From assembly GCF_009363535.1 (NCBI RefSeq), contig NZ_CP045369.1, positions 4,351,001-4,415,000 on the forward strand: a stretch of 64,000 bases of DNA, written 5' to 3'. The first letter of the stretch is position 1, and the number at the start of each line of letters is the position of its first letter. The translations under genes and the position numbers were made by a program. The notes beneath the pieces are model-generated. The model was not told the origin of the DNA. It saw only the letters and a program-made list of their open reading frames with translations, and searched no databases. Source of the DNA: Microbulbifer sp. THAF38. Lineage in GTDB: Bacteria; Pseudomonadota; Gammaproteobacteria; Pseudomonadales; Cellvibrionaceae. Shown here one piece after another: positions 8,142 to 15,419 of this stretch.

Positions 8142-9536
8142 TTATTCCTTAGCCTCAAGCACCTGTTCCATCGCCCGGCGGATAGAATTCAATGACAAAG
8201 TAATATCCTCCGCCGTGGTAGCCCAAGAAGAGATGCTGAGACGTAACGCCATTCTCCCCTGCCACACGGTCGTACCGAACCAGCACACGCCCTCCTCCTG
8301 CACAATACCAACAATCTGCTGCAACGCGGGTTCGTCATTGATACTGGCGACCACCTGATTCAGCACCACTTCATTGAGAATCTCAAAGCCTAAATTGGCC
8401 AGGCCATCAGCAAACTGACGGGCAAAATCGCAGCACCGCTCCACCAAATTAGCTACACCTTCACAGCCCATCTCCTGAATCGCCGCCCAGACCTCAACGC
8501 CCCGGGCGCGGCGGGAAAACTCAGGCACCATATCTTTCGGTGGTATCTGGACATTAGCCTGTAAATAAGGCGCCTGTGTAGTCATAACATGGTGCACTGC
8601 CTGGGCCTCGCGACAGATAGCAACACCACAATCGTAGGGTGTATTCAGCCATTTGTGCCCATCAACAGCCCAGGAGTCCGCCAACGCCACACCCGCGGTC
8701 AAGTGTCGCAGCCTAGGTGAAGCCGCCGCCCACAAGCCAAAAGCGCCATCCACATGTACCCAGGCTCCAGCCGCCTTCGCCCTCGGGATAATTTCTTCAA
8801 AAGGATCGAAATGACCGGAATTTACGTTGCCTGCCTGCAAACACACGATGGTGGTTTCATCTAATTCGGGGAAAGAATCCACAAGTACCCGACCCTGCTG
8901 GTCACAGGGAGCTTTCACCAATTGGTCTGTACCAACTCCGAGAATCGACAAGGCTTTATGCACTGTGACATGGGATTCTTCAGATACAATAATCCTCAGC
9001 GGCGGTACTCCGGCGAGTCCCTTTTTAGCCAGATCAATATCCAGTTTCTCATATTGACGGTTCCGCGCCGCAGCCAGACAAACCATGTTCGCCATAGAGG
9101 AACCAGTGGTAAATCCAACACTACTTTCTTCCGGCAACTCTAATAATTGCAACAGCCACTGAGCGGCAATGCGCTCCAAGTAAATTGCCGATGGTGCCGA
9201 TGATTCGAGTACTGCTACCTGGTCCCAGGCCGCATTTAAAATAGAGGCCCCCATTGCCGCCGGAGTAGAACCTCCGACCACCAAACCGAAAAAGCGACCA
9301 CCGGTACTCGCCACAGTGGCGGGAGATGCGTAATGATGGAGGTCTGCAATCACCTGTTGCGCATCCTGCCCTTTGCGGGGCAGGAAAGAGTTTAATCTTG
9401 CCAACTCAGCCAACTCCAATGATGATGGACTAACTCTTCGTTCGCGTATTTTGGATATATACTCCTCAGCACATCGACTTGCCTCAGACAGAGCCTTCAA
9501 AGATTCCAAATTACTGGTGATGTTATTGTTTCCCAT
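8142..9536 (-). CDS. PLP-dependent group II amino-acid decarboxylase family protein
   Basis: A 464-residue cytoplasmic enzyme of fold type I. Lys295 in DGHKWLN is the Schiff-base lysine. HVDGAFG supplies the Asp that contacts the PLP ring nitrogen, and TTGSSMANM is the phosphate-binding stretch. Length and motifs fit the aromatic-L-amino-acid, glutamate or diaminobutyrate decarboxylase superfamily, which usually releases CO2 to give an amine. In some members the chemistry differs (aldehyde synthase, lyase). Substrate specificity cannot be read, and no transporter or amine pathway gene sits beside it. Confidence 0.85.
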   Translation of the reverse strand: MGNNNITSNLESLKALSEASRCAEEYISKIRERRVSPSSLELAELARLNSFLPRKGQDAQQVIADLHHYASPATVASTGGRFFGLVVGGSTPAAMGASILNAAWDQVAVLESSAPSAIYLERIAAQWLLQLLELPEESSVGFTTGSSMANMVCLAAARNRQYEKLDIDLAKKGLAGVPPLRIIVSEESHVTVHKALSILGVGTDQLVKAPCDQQGRVLVDSFPELDETTIVCLQAGNVNSGHFDPFEEIIPRAKAAGAWVHVDGAFGLWAAASPRLRHLTAGVALADSWAVDGHKWLNTPYDCGVAICREAQAVHHVMTTQAPYLQANVQIPPKDMVPEFSRRARGVEVWAAIQEMGCEGVANLVERCCDFARQFADGLANLGFEILNEVVLNQVVASINDEPALQQIVGIVQEEGVCWFGTTVWQGRMALRLSISSWATTAEDITLSLNSIRRAMEQVLEAKE

Positions 9537-9675
9537 CTTTCCGCCTCACACTTCCCTTTATCAAAATTCCTCAACATTCTTAGACGGTAGCGAAAATTTC
9601 GCAACAAAAATAAAATATCGATCAAATATAAACGATTAATAAGGTCATAAATCACATCCATTCAAAGCAGATAGC

Positions 9676-10299
9676 CTAAAAATAATTTTTCGAAATAAAA
9701 TCCCAGGTCTGCTCACAAAGTAATTGATGCCCAACGGGGTTTGCATGGAGCCCATCTTCAGAAAGCAGTGGAATAATCTCCAGTGAGCCCCATAAACTTT
9801 CAAAATCTAGAACGGGGGTGCCCTCACTCAAGGCCACCTCTCTCACCACTTGGCTATACAGCTGTGCATCTTTTTGAAAGAAATAGCTATCACTATCACG
9901 ATAGGGCGTTGTTTGCCGCTCATCAAAGGGGATGCCGGTCATGACAAAGCTGGGGGCCATTTTACTGGATGCTTGCAGTAGCTCTAACATCGCTTGGCGA
10001 AAAAAATCCAAAGCTACCGTATTCTTTGACTCTTCCCCACCAATACGGCAAATATCATTATAGCCGGGGTAGAGCCCTATTAAATGAGGCCTTCTCACAG
10101 AGAGTTCCGCTGAAACGCGCTGAGTAAGCGATACAACACTTTCACCAAATATTCCCAATGCGTAGACTAAGTTTTTGGGATTCAAAGGTTCGAAACGGAA
10201 ACGAAACCTTTGAACAAAGCCTCCCAGCTCCGTATCACCTCGGCCATAGATGGAGCTGGAACCAATAAAGGCTATCTTTTTGGGAACTCTTCTAGTCAC
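9676..10299 (-). CDS. SGNH/GDSL-type hydrolase with altered block I
   Basis: A 207-residue protein without a signal peptide. Block I reads FIGSSSIYG: Ser15 takes the nucleophile position, but the usual GDS is GSS (Asp14 replaced by Ser). Block III is present as YPGYND, and block V as DGLHANPVGH, giving the catalytic Asp/His. The fold therefore looks intact, and it is most likely an esterase or acyl hydrolase. It stands alone in its direction, about 140 bp before the decarboxylase and 180 bp after the ArsR gene. Confidence 0.8.
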   Translation of the reverse strand: MTRRVPKKIAFIGSSSIYGRGDTELGGFVQRFRFRFEPLNPKNLVYALGIFGESVVSLTQRVSAELSVRRPHLIGLYPGYNDICRIGGEESKNTVALDFFRQAMLELLQASSKMAPSFVMTGIPFDERQTTPYRDSDSYFFQKDAQLYSQVVREVALSEGTPVLDFESLWGSLEIIPLLSEDGLHANPVGHQLLCEQTWDFISKNYF

Positions 10300-10478
10300 A
10301 GGAATAACCTACACGTTAATTTGGATTGCCTACACGCTACAAGTCACCACCAACAGAAAAATAGTTTCAAAAATAAATGAACCACTAACTAAAAGAGCAG
10401 TTATTCAAGCAATATAAAATTCCTATATAAATAGGCGGGTAATACACCCATTTACCGCCCGTCACCAAATTTCAAATC

Positions 10479-11165
10479 TTAAATTTCAAATAATACTCGA
10501 TAGTTATGCAGGAATTTCTTAAGACCGGCGTTTGAGAAATCAATCACGCGAGAGTCCAATCTTCTCCGCGCCCAGTTTTTGCTAAGCGCATCCTCTAATA
10601 TCCATTGACCCAGACTGCCTGCCATATGGTTGCGTCTCTCACTCCAGTCTAGACAAGACTTGCACAATGGACGCCGAGCATTTTTCAACCCCTCAATATC
10701 AACACCTAGATTTGAGAAAAATCCCCTCCCTGTTTCGGTCAATTCCGCACTCTGAGACTCTTCGATGATGACACCTTCTGCCATTAAAGAGTCATATAGG
10801 GCAACACCGAGGCTCCCGGCCAGGTGATCGTAACAAATTCGAGCTTTTCTCAGGTCCGGATTTGCAGGGCCAGTACCAACGCTTCTTTGCGTCTGCGTAC
10901 TACTTATATTGAGCAGCTTCTCCAGTATTTCCGCCACCTCATGATCGCGCAACTGAAAATACTTATGGCGCCCCTGTTTGCGCACCACCAGTAAACCACC
11001 CTCGGTGAGCTTGGATAAATGCGTACTCGCTGTCTGAGCACTAATATCAGCCTCACAGGCCAACTCGGTTGCCGTCAGGGCTTTGCCACTCATCAGTGCC
11101 ATTAGCATTCTCGAGCGAGTCTTATCACCAATCAGACCCGCCACCAGGGAGATATCAGGCTCCAT
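10479..11165 (-). CDS. ArsR-family transcriptional regulator
   Basis: The frame opens at 11246, but the ATG at 11165 ([20 protein letters not shown]) begins the domain as usual in the family; 228 residues. The winged helix-turn-helix is at about 5-85 ([27 protein letters not shown] then a wing with GRHKYFQL). A C-terminal half contains [19 protein letters not shown] and a possible Cys pair. The known family binds dyad operators as a dimer and is released by metal, thiol or small-molecule signals. It is divergent from a NIPSNAP/ABM pair across 86 bp, so it probably represses that pair and itself; inference. Confidence 0.85.
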   Translation of the reverse strand: MEPDISLVAGLIGDKTRSRMLMALMSGKALTATELACEADISAQTASTHLSKLTEGGLLVVRKQGRHKYFQLRDHEVAEILEKLLNISSTQTQRSVGTGPANPDLRKARICYDHLAGSLGVALYDSLMAEGVIIEESQSAELTETGRGFFSNLGVDIEGLKNARRPLCKSCLDWSERRNHMAGSLGQWILEDALSKNWARRRLDSRVIDFSNAGLKKFLHNYRVLFEI

Positions 11166-11251
11166 ACACACACCAGATAGTTCGTTGTAGATCGAAGCAT
11201 AGAAAATGCCGAGCCATAGAATGCAACTTATTCCAAACAGAGGCAAAACCT

Positions 11252-11584
11252 ATGATGATTACCTGCTTTATCGAGTATCGTATAAACCCCCATCAACTGG
11301 ATGAATTCAAAGAGTATGCAGAGAATTGGGGACAAATTATCCCTGAGTGCGGAGGCGAACTCTTAGGCTATTTTCTACCCCATGAAGGCACAAATAATCG
11401 TGCCGTTGGACTGATCAGTTTCGATAGTCTGGCGAGTTACGAGCAATATAGAGCACGACTAAAATCATCGGAAGATGGCCATCACAATTTTTTATTTGCC
11501 CAAAGGCATCAATTTATTCTGGAGGAAAAGCGCTCATTCCTCACCGCTGTCCCTTCTACTTATAGACGCTTGAAGGGAGGCTAG
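11252..11584 (+). CDS. NIPSNAP-family protein
   Basis: A 110-residue protein starting at the ATG of an ATG-ATG pair, with AGAGG about 8 nt upstream. [22 protein letters not shown], then a central aromatic strand region, and the C-terminal [14 protein letters not shown] are typical of NIPSNAP proteins, which adopt the dimeric ferredoxin-like alpha-beta-barrel fold. Enzymatic function in bacteria is mostly unknown. It is the first gene of a two-gene unit under the divergent ArsR regulator; the next gene begins 4 nt downstream. Confidence 0.78.
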   Translation: MMITCFIEYRINPHQLDEFKEYAENWGQIIPECGGELLGYFLPHEGTNNRAVGLISFDSLASYEQYRARLKSSEDGHHNFLFAQRHQFILEEKRSFLTAVPSTYRRLKGG

Positions 11585-11588
11585 AGCC

Positions 11589-11906
11589 TTGATTGCAGTA
11601 ATCTTTGAAGTTAAACCTAAAAAGGATAGCAAAGAGGTCTACTTTTCCAAAGCACGGCAACTGAGAGAGTTCCTCGAACAGATTGATGGGTTTATCTCTG
11701 TGGAGAGGTTCGAGAGCCTCACCAACCCAGATAACCTTCTTTCGCTATCTTTTTGGCGGGACGAGCAAGCCGTACGATCCTGGAAGTGCCAGTTCCAGCA
11801 TCGGAATGCTCAACAACTGGGCAGAGACAAGCTGTTTGATCACTACCGGATACGAGTTGCCAAAGTAATAAAGGATTATGATATTGATCGAGATGATGAG
11901 AATTAA
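11589..11906 (+). CDS. Antibiotic biosynthesis monooxygenase (ABM) domain protein
   Basis: Starts with TTG, supported by a strong GGGAGG 8 nt upstream. The 105-residue protein has an ABM pattern: MIAVIFEVKPKKDSKEVYF, a GFISVERFESL strand, LSLSFWRDEQAVRSWK, then an RIRVAKVIKDY end strand. ABM-fold proteins include cofactor-free quinone-forming monooxygenases and heme-degrading enzymes, but many are uncharacterised. It is coupled to the NIPSNAP gene, so the two related dimeric-barrel proteins may act on the same compound, possibly one that releases the ArsR regulator. Confidence 0.78.
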   Translation: MIAVIFEVKPKKDSKEVYFSKARQLREFLEQIDGFISVERFESLTNPDNLLSLSFWRDEQAVRSWKCQFQHRNAQQLGRDKLFDHYRIRVAKVIKDYDIDRDDEN

Positions 11907-11932
11907 TCCTCTCTAGCTTTCAATTTCAACCA

Positions 11933-11971
11933 CTCCTCTCAATGGGAAGTATGCTTCCCTATTGAGAGGAG
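11933..11971. terminator. Bidirectional terminator between ABM and DUF3570 genes
   Basis: A 17-bp near-perfect inverted repeat (CTCCTCTCAATGGGAAG against CTTCCC-T-ATTGAGAGGAG, one bulged T) with a 4-nt loop. It lies between converging 3' ends; T-rich flanks occur on either side. Confidence 0.7.
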
Positions 11972-12015
11972 TTCTGAGTTTCGACAATCGATATCCAATT
12001 GAAAGAAAGGGATTA

Positions 12016-13176
12016 TCAAATTCGCACCGTCCAGAAAAGGCGGATTACATTTGCAGAGAAACTATAGGCTGGCTCGCTTCCAGGTGTTATGGCACTGCCA
12101 TCATCATGCACCGTTACGTCTAGGAAGTCTTCATAGTCAAAAAGAATATGATCCCAGTAGAAACTAATACTGTTCTTTTGGCTGAATAGCGACCAGCGTT
12201 GTGGCAACTCATAGGAAATCCCCAAACCAAAGGCCAAGGTGGTGAAATTACTCATTTCCTTATCTCGCGCGCGGAAATTAGTGGCATTCAGATAAGGAAA
12301 TAAGTCGCTGTAAAAATCTGCGCTGGATTGTTGGTAATAGCGGATCTTACCTTCAAGAATCCACTCATCTTGCTCTTCCAAGGGATGGGTATAACGAAAT
12401 TCAATATTATCCGCATTTATCCCCCAACTATCCGCATAGCGACGATACTCACCTTTTATTGATGCGCGGTAGGGCAACCGATATTTAGCCCGAATAGACA
12501 CGGCATCACTGTTGCGTGTTCTTGGGTAAAGCTCAGCCTGGTAACTAAAACCTGTACCAGATGCAGGGTCCAAGTAGCGTACGCTACGGTAGGGATTGTT
12601 GAGAAATCCCTCATCGGAGACCGTCTCGACACTCAACTCAGCAATCAACTTTTGAGTAAGTATCTGGTTCCAGCTGAACGCGTAGCGGCGATGTTCCGCT
12701 TCATCAGCAAAATTATCGTCGCCATTACGATATACATCGTCGCTACCATAGCTGACACGTAGATCAACGGTACTAAGGTCACCGAAAAATCCCTGGCTGA
12801 TACCAAAAGCAACTGTCTCTGCCTCATAGTCATTTTCCGAACTATTGGTATAACCCACACTAATGGTTGTTTTATCTACCAAATAGTCTGCACCGAGAGA
12901 GTATTGATCTCGCTGTTCAGAATATTTACTGGCAGTTGCTTCCACATCAATAGAGGCTCCGGAAATCATATCCACATAGTAATTTGCAGAGAAGGAAACA
13001 TTGCTACCAATATTCTTGCGAATCAATACCGAGGGGCCATCAATGGTTACGCCTCCACCACTATACGCATGATACATATTATCGGCCCGCTCCTCAGGTA
13101 ACACAGCAGCAGAAACAAAGACCGGAAAAACTACCCCTAAAGCGAGGCAATAGCGCAACAATTTAGTTACAACCAC
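12016..13176 (-). CDS. DUF3570 outer-membrane beta-barrel-like protein with flavinylation motif
   Basis: The best start is the GTG at 13176, with GGAGG 6 nt upstream inside the end of the DUF4266 gene (14-bp overlap); 386 residues. It has a signal peptide (LLRYCLALGVVFPVFVSAA) and then many alternating aromatic/polar beta-strands ending in FWTVRI, so it is probably an outer-membrane barrel. Residues 69-75 read DMISGAS, matching the ApbE target consensus Dxx(S/T)GA(S/T), with Ser75 as candidate FMN acceptor. A secreted ApbE is encoded at 23714-24712. I recall DUF3570 with DUF4266, thioredoxin and ApbE as a recurrent set. Electron-transfer role is inferred. Confidence 0.85.
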   Translation of the reverse strand: MVVTKLLRYCLALGVVFPVFVSAAVLPEERADNMYHAYSGGGVTIDGPSVLIRKNIGSNVSFSANYYVDMISGASIDVEATASKYSEQRDQYSLGADYLVDKTTISVGYTNSSENDYEAETVAFGISQGFFGDLSTVDLRVSYGSDDVYRNGDDNFADEAEHRRYAFSWNQILTQKLIAELSVETVSDEGFLNNPYRSVRYLDPASGTGFSYQAELYPRTRNSDAVSIRAKYRLPYRASIKGEYRRYADSWGINADNIEFRYTHPLEEQDEWILEGKIRYYQQSSADFYSDLFPYLNATNFRARDKEMSNFTTLAFGLGISYELPQRWSLFSQKNSISFYWDHILFDYEDFLDVTVHDDGSAITPGSEPAYSFSANVIRLFWTVRI

Positions 13177-13381
13177 ATCCGCCTCCACTACCACCTTCGG
13201 CTCCCCTGGCCGCTTCACGAGCTTCATAGACATGGTTCATATAACTAGCGGCAACCGGATCTCTTTCAAAACTCATAATTGGGTCCGCCAGATATTGACG
13301 TTCGTAAGGAGCAATCCAGGGCGTTACTGTGCAGCCACTGAATAGCGATACCGACAACAGCGGCAACAAGTAGCGCAACAT
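13163..13381 (-). CDS. DUF4266 small lipoprotein with Gly-rich CxC tail
   Basis: A 72-residue protein. The signal peptide ends in lipobox LFSGC (lipidated Cys17). Next is the DUF4266 core (YERQYLADPIMSFERDP ... HVYEAREAARG), and the chain finishes with a Gly-rich tail GGSGGGCGCN (Cys69, Cys71), which is characteristic of the family. Function unknown. The CxC end could bind metal or form a redox disulfide. It is flanked by a TlpA-type thioredoxin 5 bp upstream and the overlapping DUF3570 gene downstream. Confidence 0.85.
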   Translation of the reverse strand: MLRYLLPLLSVSLFSGCTVTPWIAPYERQYLADPIMSFERDPVAASYMNHVYEAREAARGAEGGSGGGCGCN

Positions 13382-13386
13382 AACTA

Positions 13387-13863
13387 TTACTCTCGGATTA
13401 ATTCCTTGATAATCTTTTTATAGGCTGCCTCATCACCGTCACGATAGCCTTTATGGATATGACGGACATTGCCATCTCTGTCTATAAAAACGGTGCTCGG
13501 CATAGCATCAATACCGTACATTTTGCTCACCTCACTGGTGCTATCAAACAAGATGGGGAAATCCACCGGTATTTTCCCCAATAATTTCTCAGCATCAGAT
13601 CGATGTGCATCCACATTTACCCCCCAAACCTGAAAACCAGCTGCGGAGTAACGCTCGTGTAACTGATCCAGTAAAGGCATTTCTTGCCGACAGGGCCCAC
13701 ACCAGGATGCCCAGAAATTCAGCATAATCACTTCACCACGCTGTTCCGCCAGGCGCAGGTTTGCTCCTTGATTAGAAGCCAGAGTGAAATCTCTAGAAGG
13801 TTCGGAAGCACTAATTCCTATCGACGATACAAGTAATACAATTGAGACAACGAGCCGTAACAT
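13387..13863 (-). CDS. TlpA/ResA-type extracytoplasmic thioredoxin
   Basis: The preferred start is the ATG at 13863, with AAGGA 8 nt upstream; a TTG at 13881 is an alternative. The 158-residue protein has a signal peptide (about 1-20), then an AhpC/TSA-like thioredoxin fold with WCGPC (Cys55, Cys58) and a cis-Pro loop AMPSTVFID. TlpA-like proteins reduce disulfides of periplasmic partners, often apo-cytochromes or metal-binding proteins. Several c-type heme proteins and the CxC-tailed DUF4266 lipoprotein nearby are natural candidates. It belongs to the six-gene minus-strand unit. Confidence 0.88.
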   Translation of the reverse strand: MLRLVVSIVLLVSSIGISASEPSRDFTLASNQGANLRLAEQRGEVIMLNFWASWCGPCRQEMPLLDQLHERYSAAGFQVWGVNVDAHRSDAEKLLGKIPVDFPILFDSTSEVSKMYGIDAMPSTVFIDRDGNVRHIHKGYRDGDEAAYKKIIKELIRE

Positions 13864-13896
13864 ATTAAAAATCCTTATCAACTATTTTTAAAATAA

Positions 13897-14550
13897 TTAG
13901 AAAAATACAGTAAATCCTAATTGGCTAGACAGGTTGTGGGTGGTTTGTGCTTCGCCAAATAATTCGTGTTCAAATACGTGATCACGCACATCAAAACGTA
14001 ATGCCAACCAATCATTGGCCAACAAACGCACTCCGACACCGAAGTTGTAGGTAAAATGCTCTTCATCTGCAAAAGAGGTATTTCCGGCGCCACTTACCAA
14101 GTAAAAATCAGTATTGAATGCCCAGTCATCCGAGATAAAATATTCTCCTTGAAAAATATTCCAGCCCAGAGAGAAGTTGTAATAGCTCAGCTCCCTTTGC
14201 TCATCGGTCAATAGAGGAGCAGCACCACTTAAACGCTCAAAGCTGGACTCACCTAGCTCAGTTTGCGCATAGGTGCCCTCCATAAATAAATCTTCAGTAA
14301 CATGGTAGGAAACTGATGTACCATAAAGTGCATTGGAGCCAAAGTCTTCTACATTAATAACCCCGGCAAAAATACCCAGCTCAATATTTTCACTATCGAT
14401 CAGTGCATCACGCACCTCACGACGCTCCAAATCTGAAACGACAATATCTGCGATAATATCCTCACCTTGCTGGGCAACACAGGCTTGGGCACTAAACAGT
14501 GCGGATAGGGTTGCAGTGCCTACAGATATACGTCGAAACCAAGTTTCCAC
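13897..14550 (-). CDS. Outer-membrane beta-barrel protein, OMP_myx type
   Basis: Starts with GTG at 14550, with AGGAG 8 nt upstream. The 217-residue protein has a signal peptide (about 1-27). VEDFGSNALYGTSVSYHVTEDLFMEG is the strand pair typical of the small barrel family first described in myxobacteria (TIGR04565-like), and the chain ends in GFTVFF, a C-terminal Phe as in outer-membrane barrels. The first 31 nt overlap, in another frame, the end of the SH3/barrel gene, so translation is probably coupled. Confidence 0.78.
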   Translation of the reverse strand: METWFRRISVGTATLSALFSAQACVAQQGEDIIADIVVSDLERREVRDALIDSENIELGIFAGVINVEDFGSNALYGTSVSYHVTEDLFMEGTYAQTELGESSFERLSGAAPLLTDEQRELSYYNFSLGWNIFQGEYFISDDWAFNTDFYLVSGAGNTSFADEEHFTYNFGVGVRLLANDWLALRFDVRDHVFEHELFGEAQTTHNLSSQLGFTVFF

Positions 14551-15416
14551 TCGACTATCTCCTGATTATTTTCCCGCGAGGTGAACAGGTAGTGGTTGGC
14601 GTATTCCGCCTTAAGGGCAAAACGGCGCGATAAATAGGTTTTTATCCCTATGCCTGCCAGCATGACTGTATCCTGGCGATCTTCTGTAGCGATAATAGTT
14701 GCGTTAGGCGATGTGATATTCAGACCAGCACCAAGTAGAAAATAAGGAGACATTCGCCAGTGTGGGAACGGCTGATGTACTACTGCCATTTGATACACTT
14801 GGCTATCAGAAAACTCGCCGACTGCCTGAGTAGCCCGCAATTCGGTAGCTAAATTAGAGGTAAATTGGTAGCCGAGCGTTGTCCCCAAAGAGTTGGCTCC
14901 GGCAAAATCGCCATAGGAGAAACCCAGATAAAAGAAACCTGCATCCACGTCCCTGAAATCTGGTAGGGGAACTCGCACCAGCTCACCTTCCTCGCCATAA
15001 ATTTCCTGCAGATCCGAAATCCGTACCCAACCGGTTTTATTACGCGGTGCCAACACTTTTACCCAATCGGTACGGCGCTTAAGCAACCAGATTTTTTCGC
15101 CATATTCAGCTACGTGAAAAATTGGATAGCCACGACCGGGGCCTCGATAAATATTGATATATGCATTACCCACTGTAACCCGCTCAGCGTCATCAGGTAT
15201 GTCGGGTTGAGCATCAATAACAATGGGATTTATTGGGTTCGCTTTTTCATCTTCTGCTGGGAGTCCCTCTGGTAAATTCTCCAAAGCTGTTTGCACTTCA
15301 ACGTCTACCCCCTCAACGGCTTGTGTATCGTTGGCACCATCTGCAAATACCAAAGCAGAGAGCAAGTTGGTTCCCAACAGTAGGGTCGTTAAAACATATT
15401 TTTTGATAATGGACAT
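14520..15416 (-). CDS. SH3-domain plus outer-membrane beta-barrel protein
   Basis: A 298-residue protein. Signal peptide at about 1-25, an acidic linker (30-78), a bacterial SH3 domain at about 80-140 (VTVGNAYINIYRGPGRGYPIF, WVKVLAP, TGWVRISDL) and a barrel of about eight strands at 150-298 (YLGFSYGDFAGANSLGTTLGYQ ... WKLGFDVYL). SH3b domains often bind peptidoglycan, so the protein could tie an outer-membrane barrel to the wall. It is encoded 3 nt after the HzsA-like gene and overlaps the next barrel gene by 31 nt. Confidence 0.78.
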   Translation of the reverse strand: MSIIKKYVLTTLLLGTNLLSALVFADGANDTQAVEGVDVEVQTALENLPEGLPAEDEKANPINPIVIDAQPDIPDDAERVTVGNAYINIYRGPGRGYPIFHVAEYGEKIWLLKRRTDWVKVLAPRNKTGWVRISDLQEIYGEEGELVRVPLPDFRDVDAGFFYLGFSYGDFAGANSLGTTLGYQFTSNLATELRATQAVGEFSDSQVYQMAVVHQPFPHWRMSPYFLLGAGLNITSPNATIIATEDRQDTVMLAGIGIKTYLSRRFALKAEYANHYLFTSRENNQEIVEWKLGFDVYL

Positions 15417-15419
15417 AGA

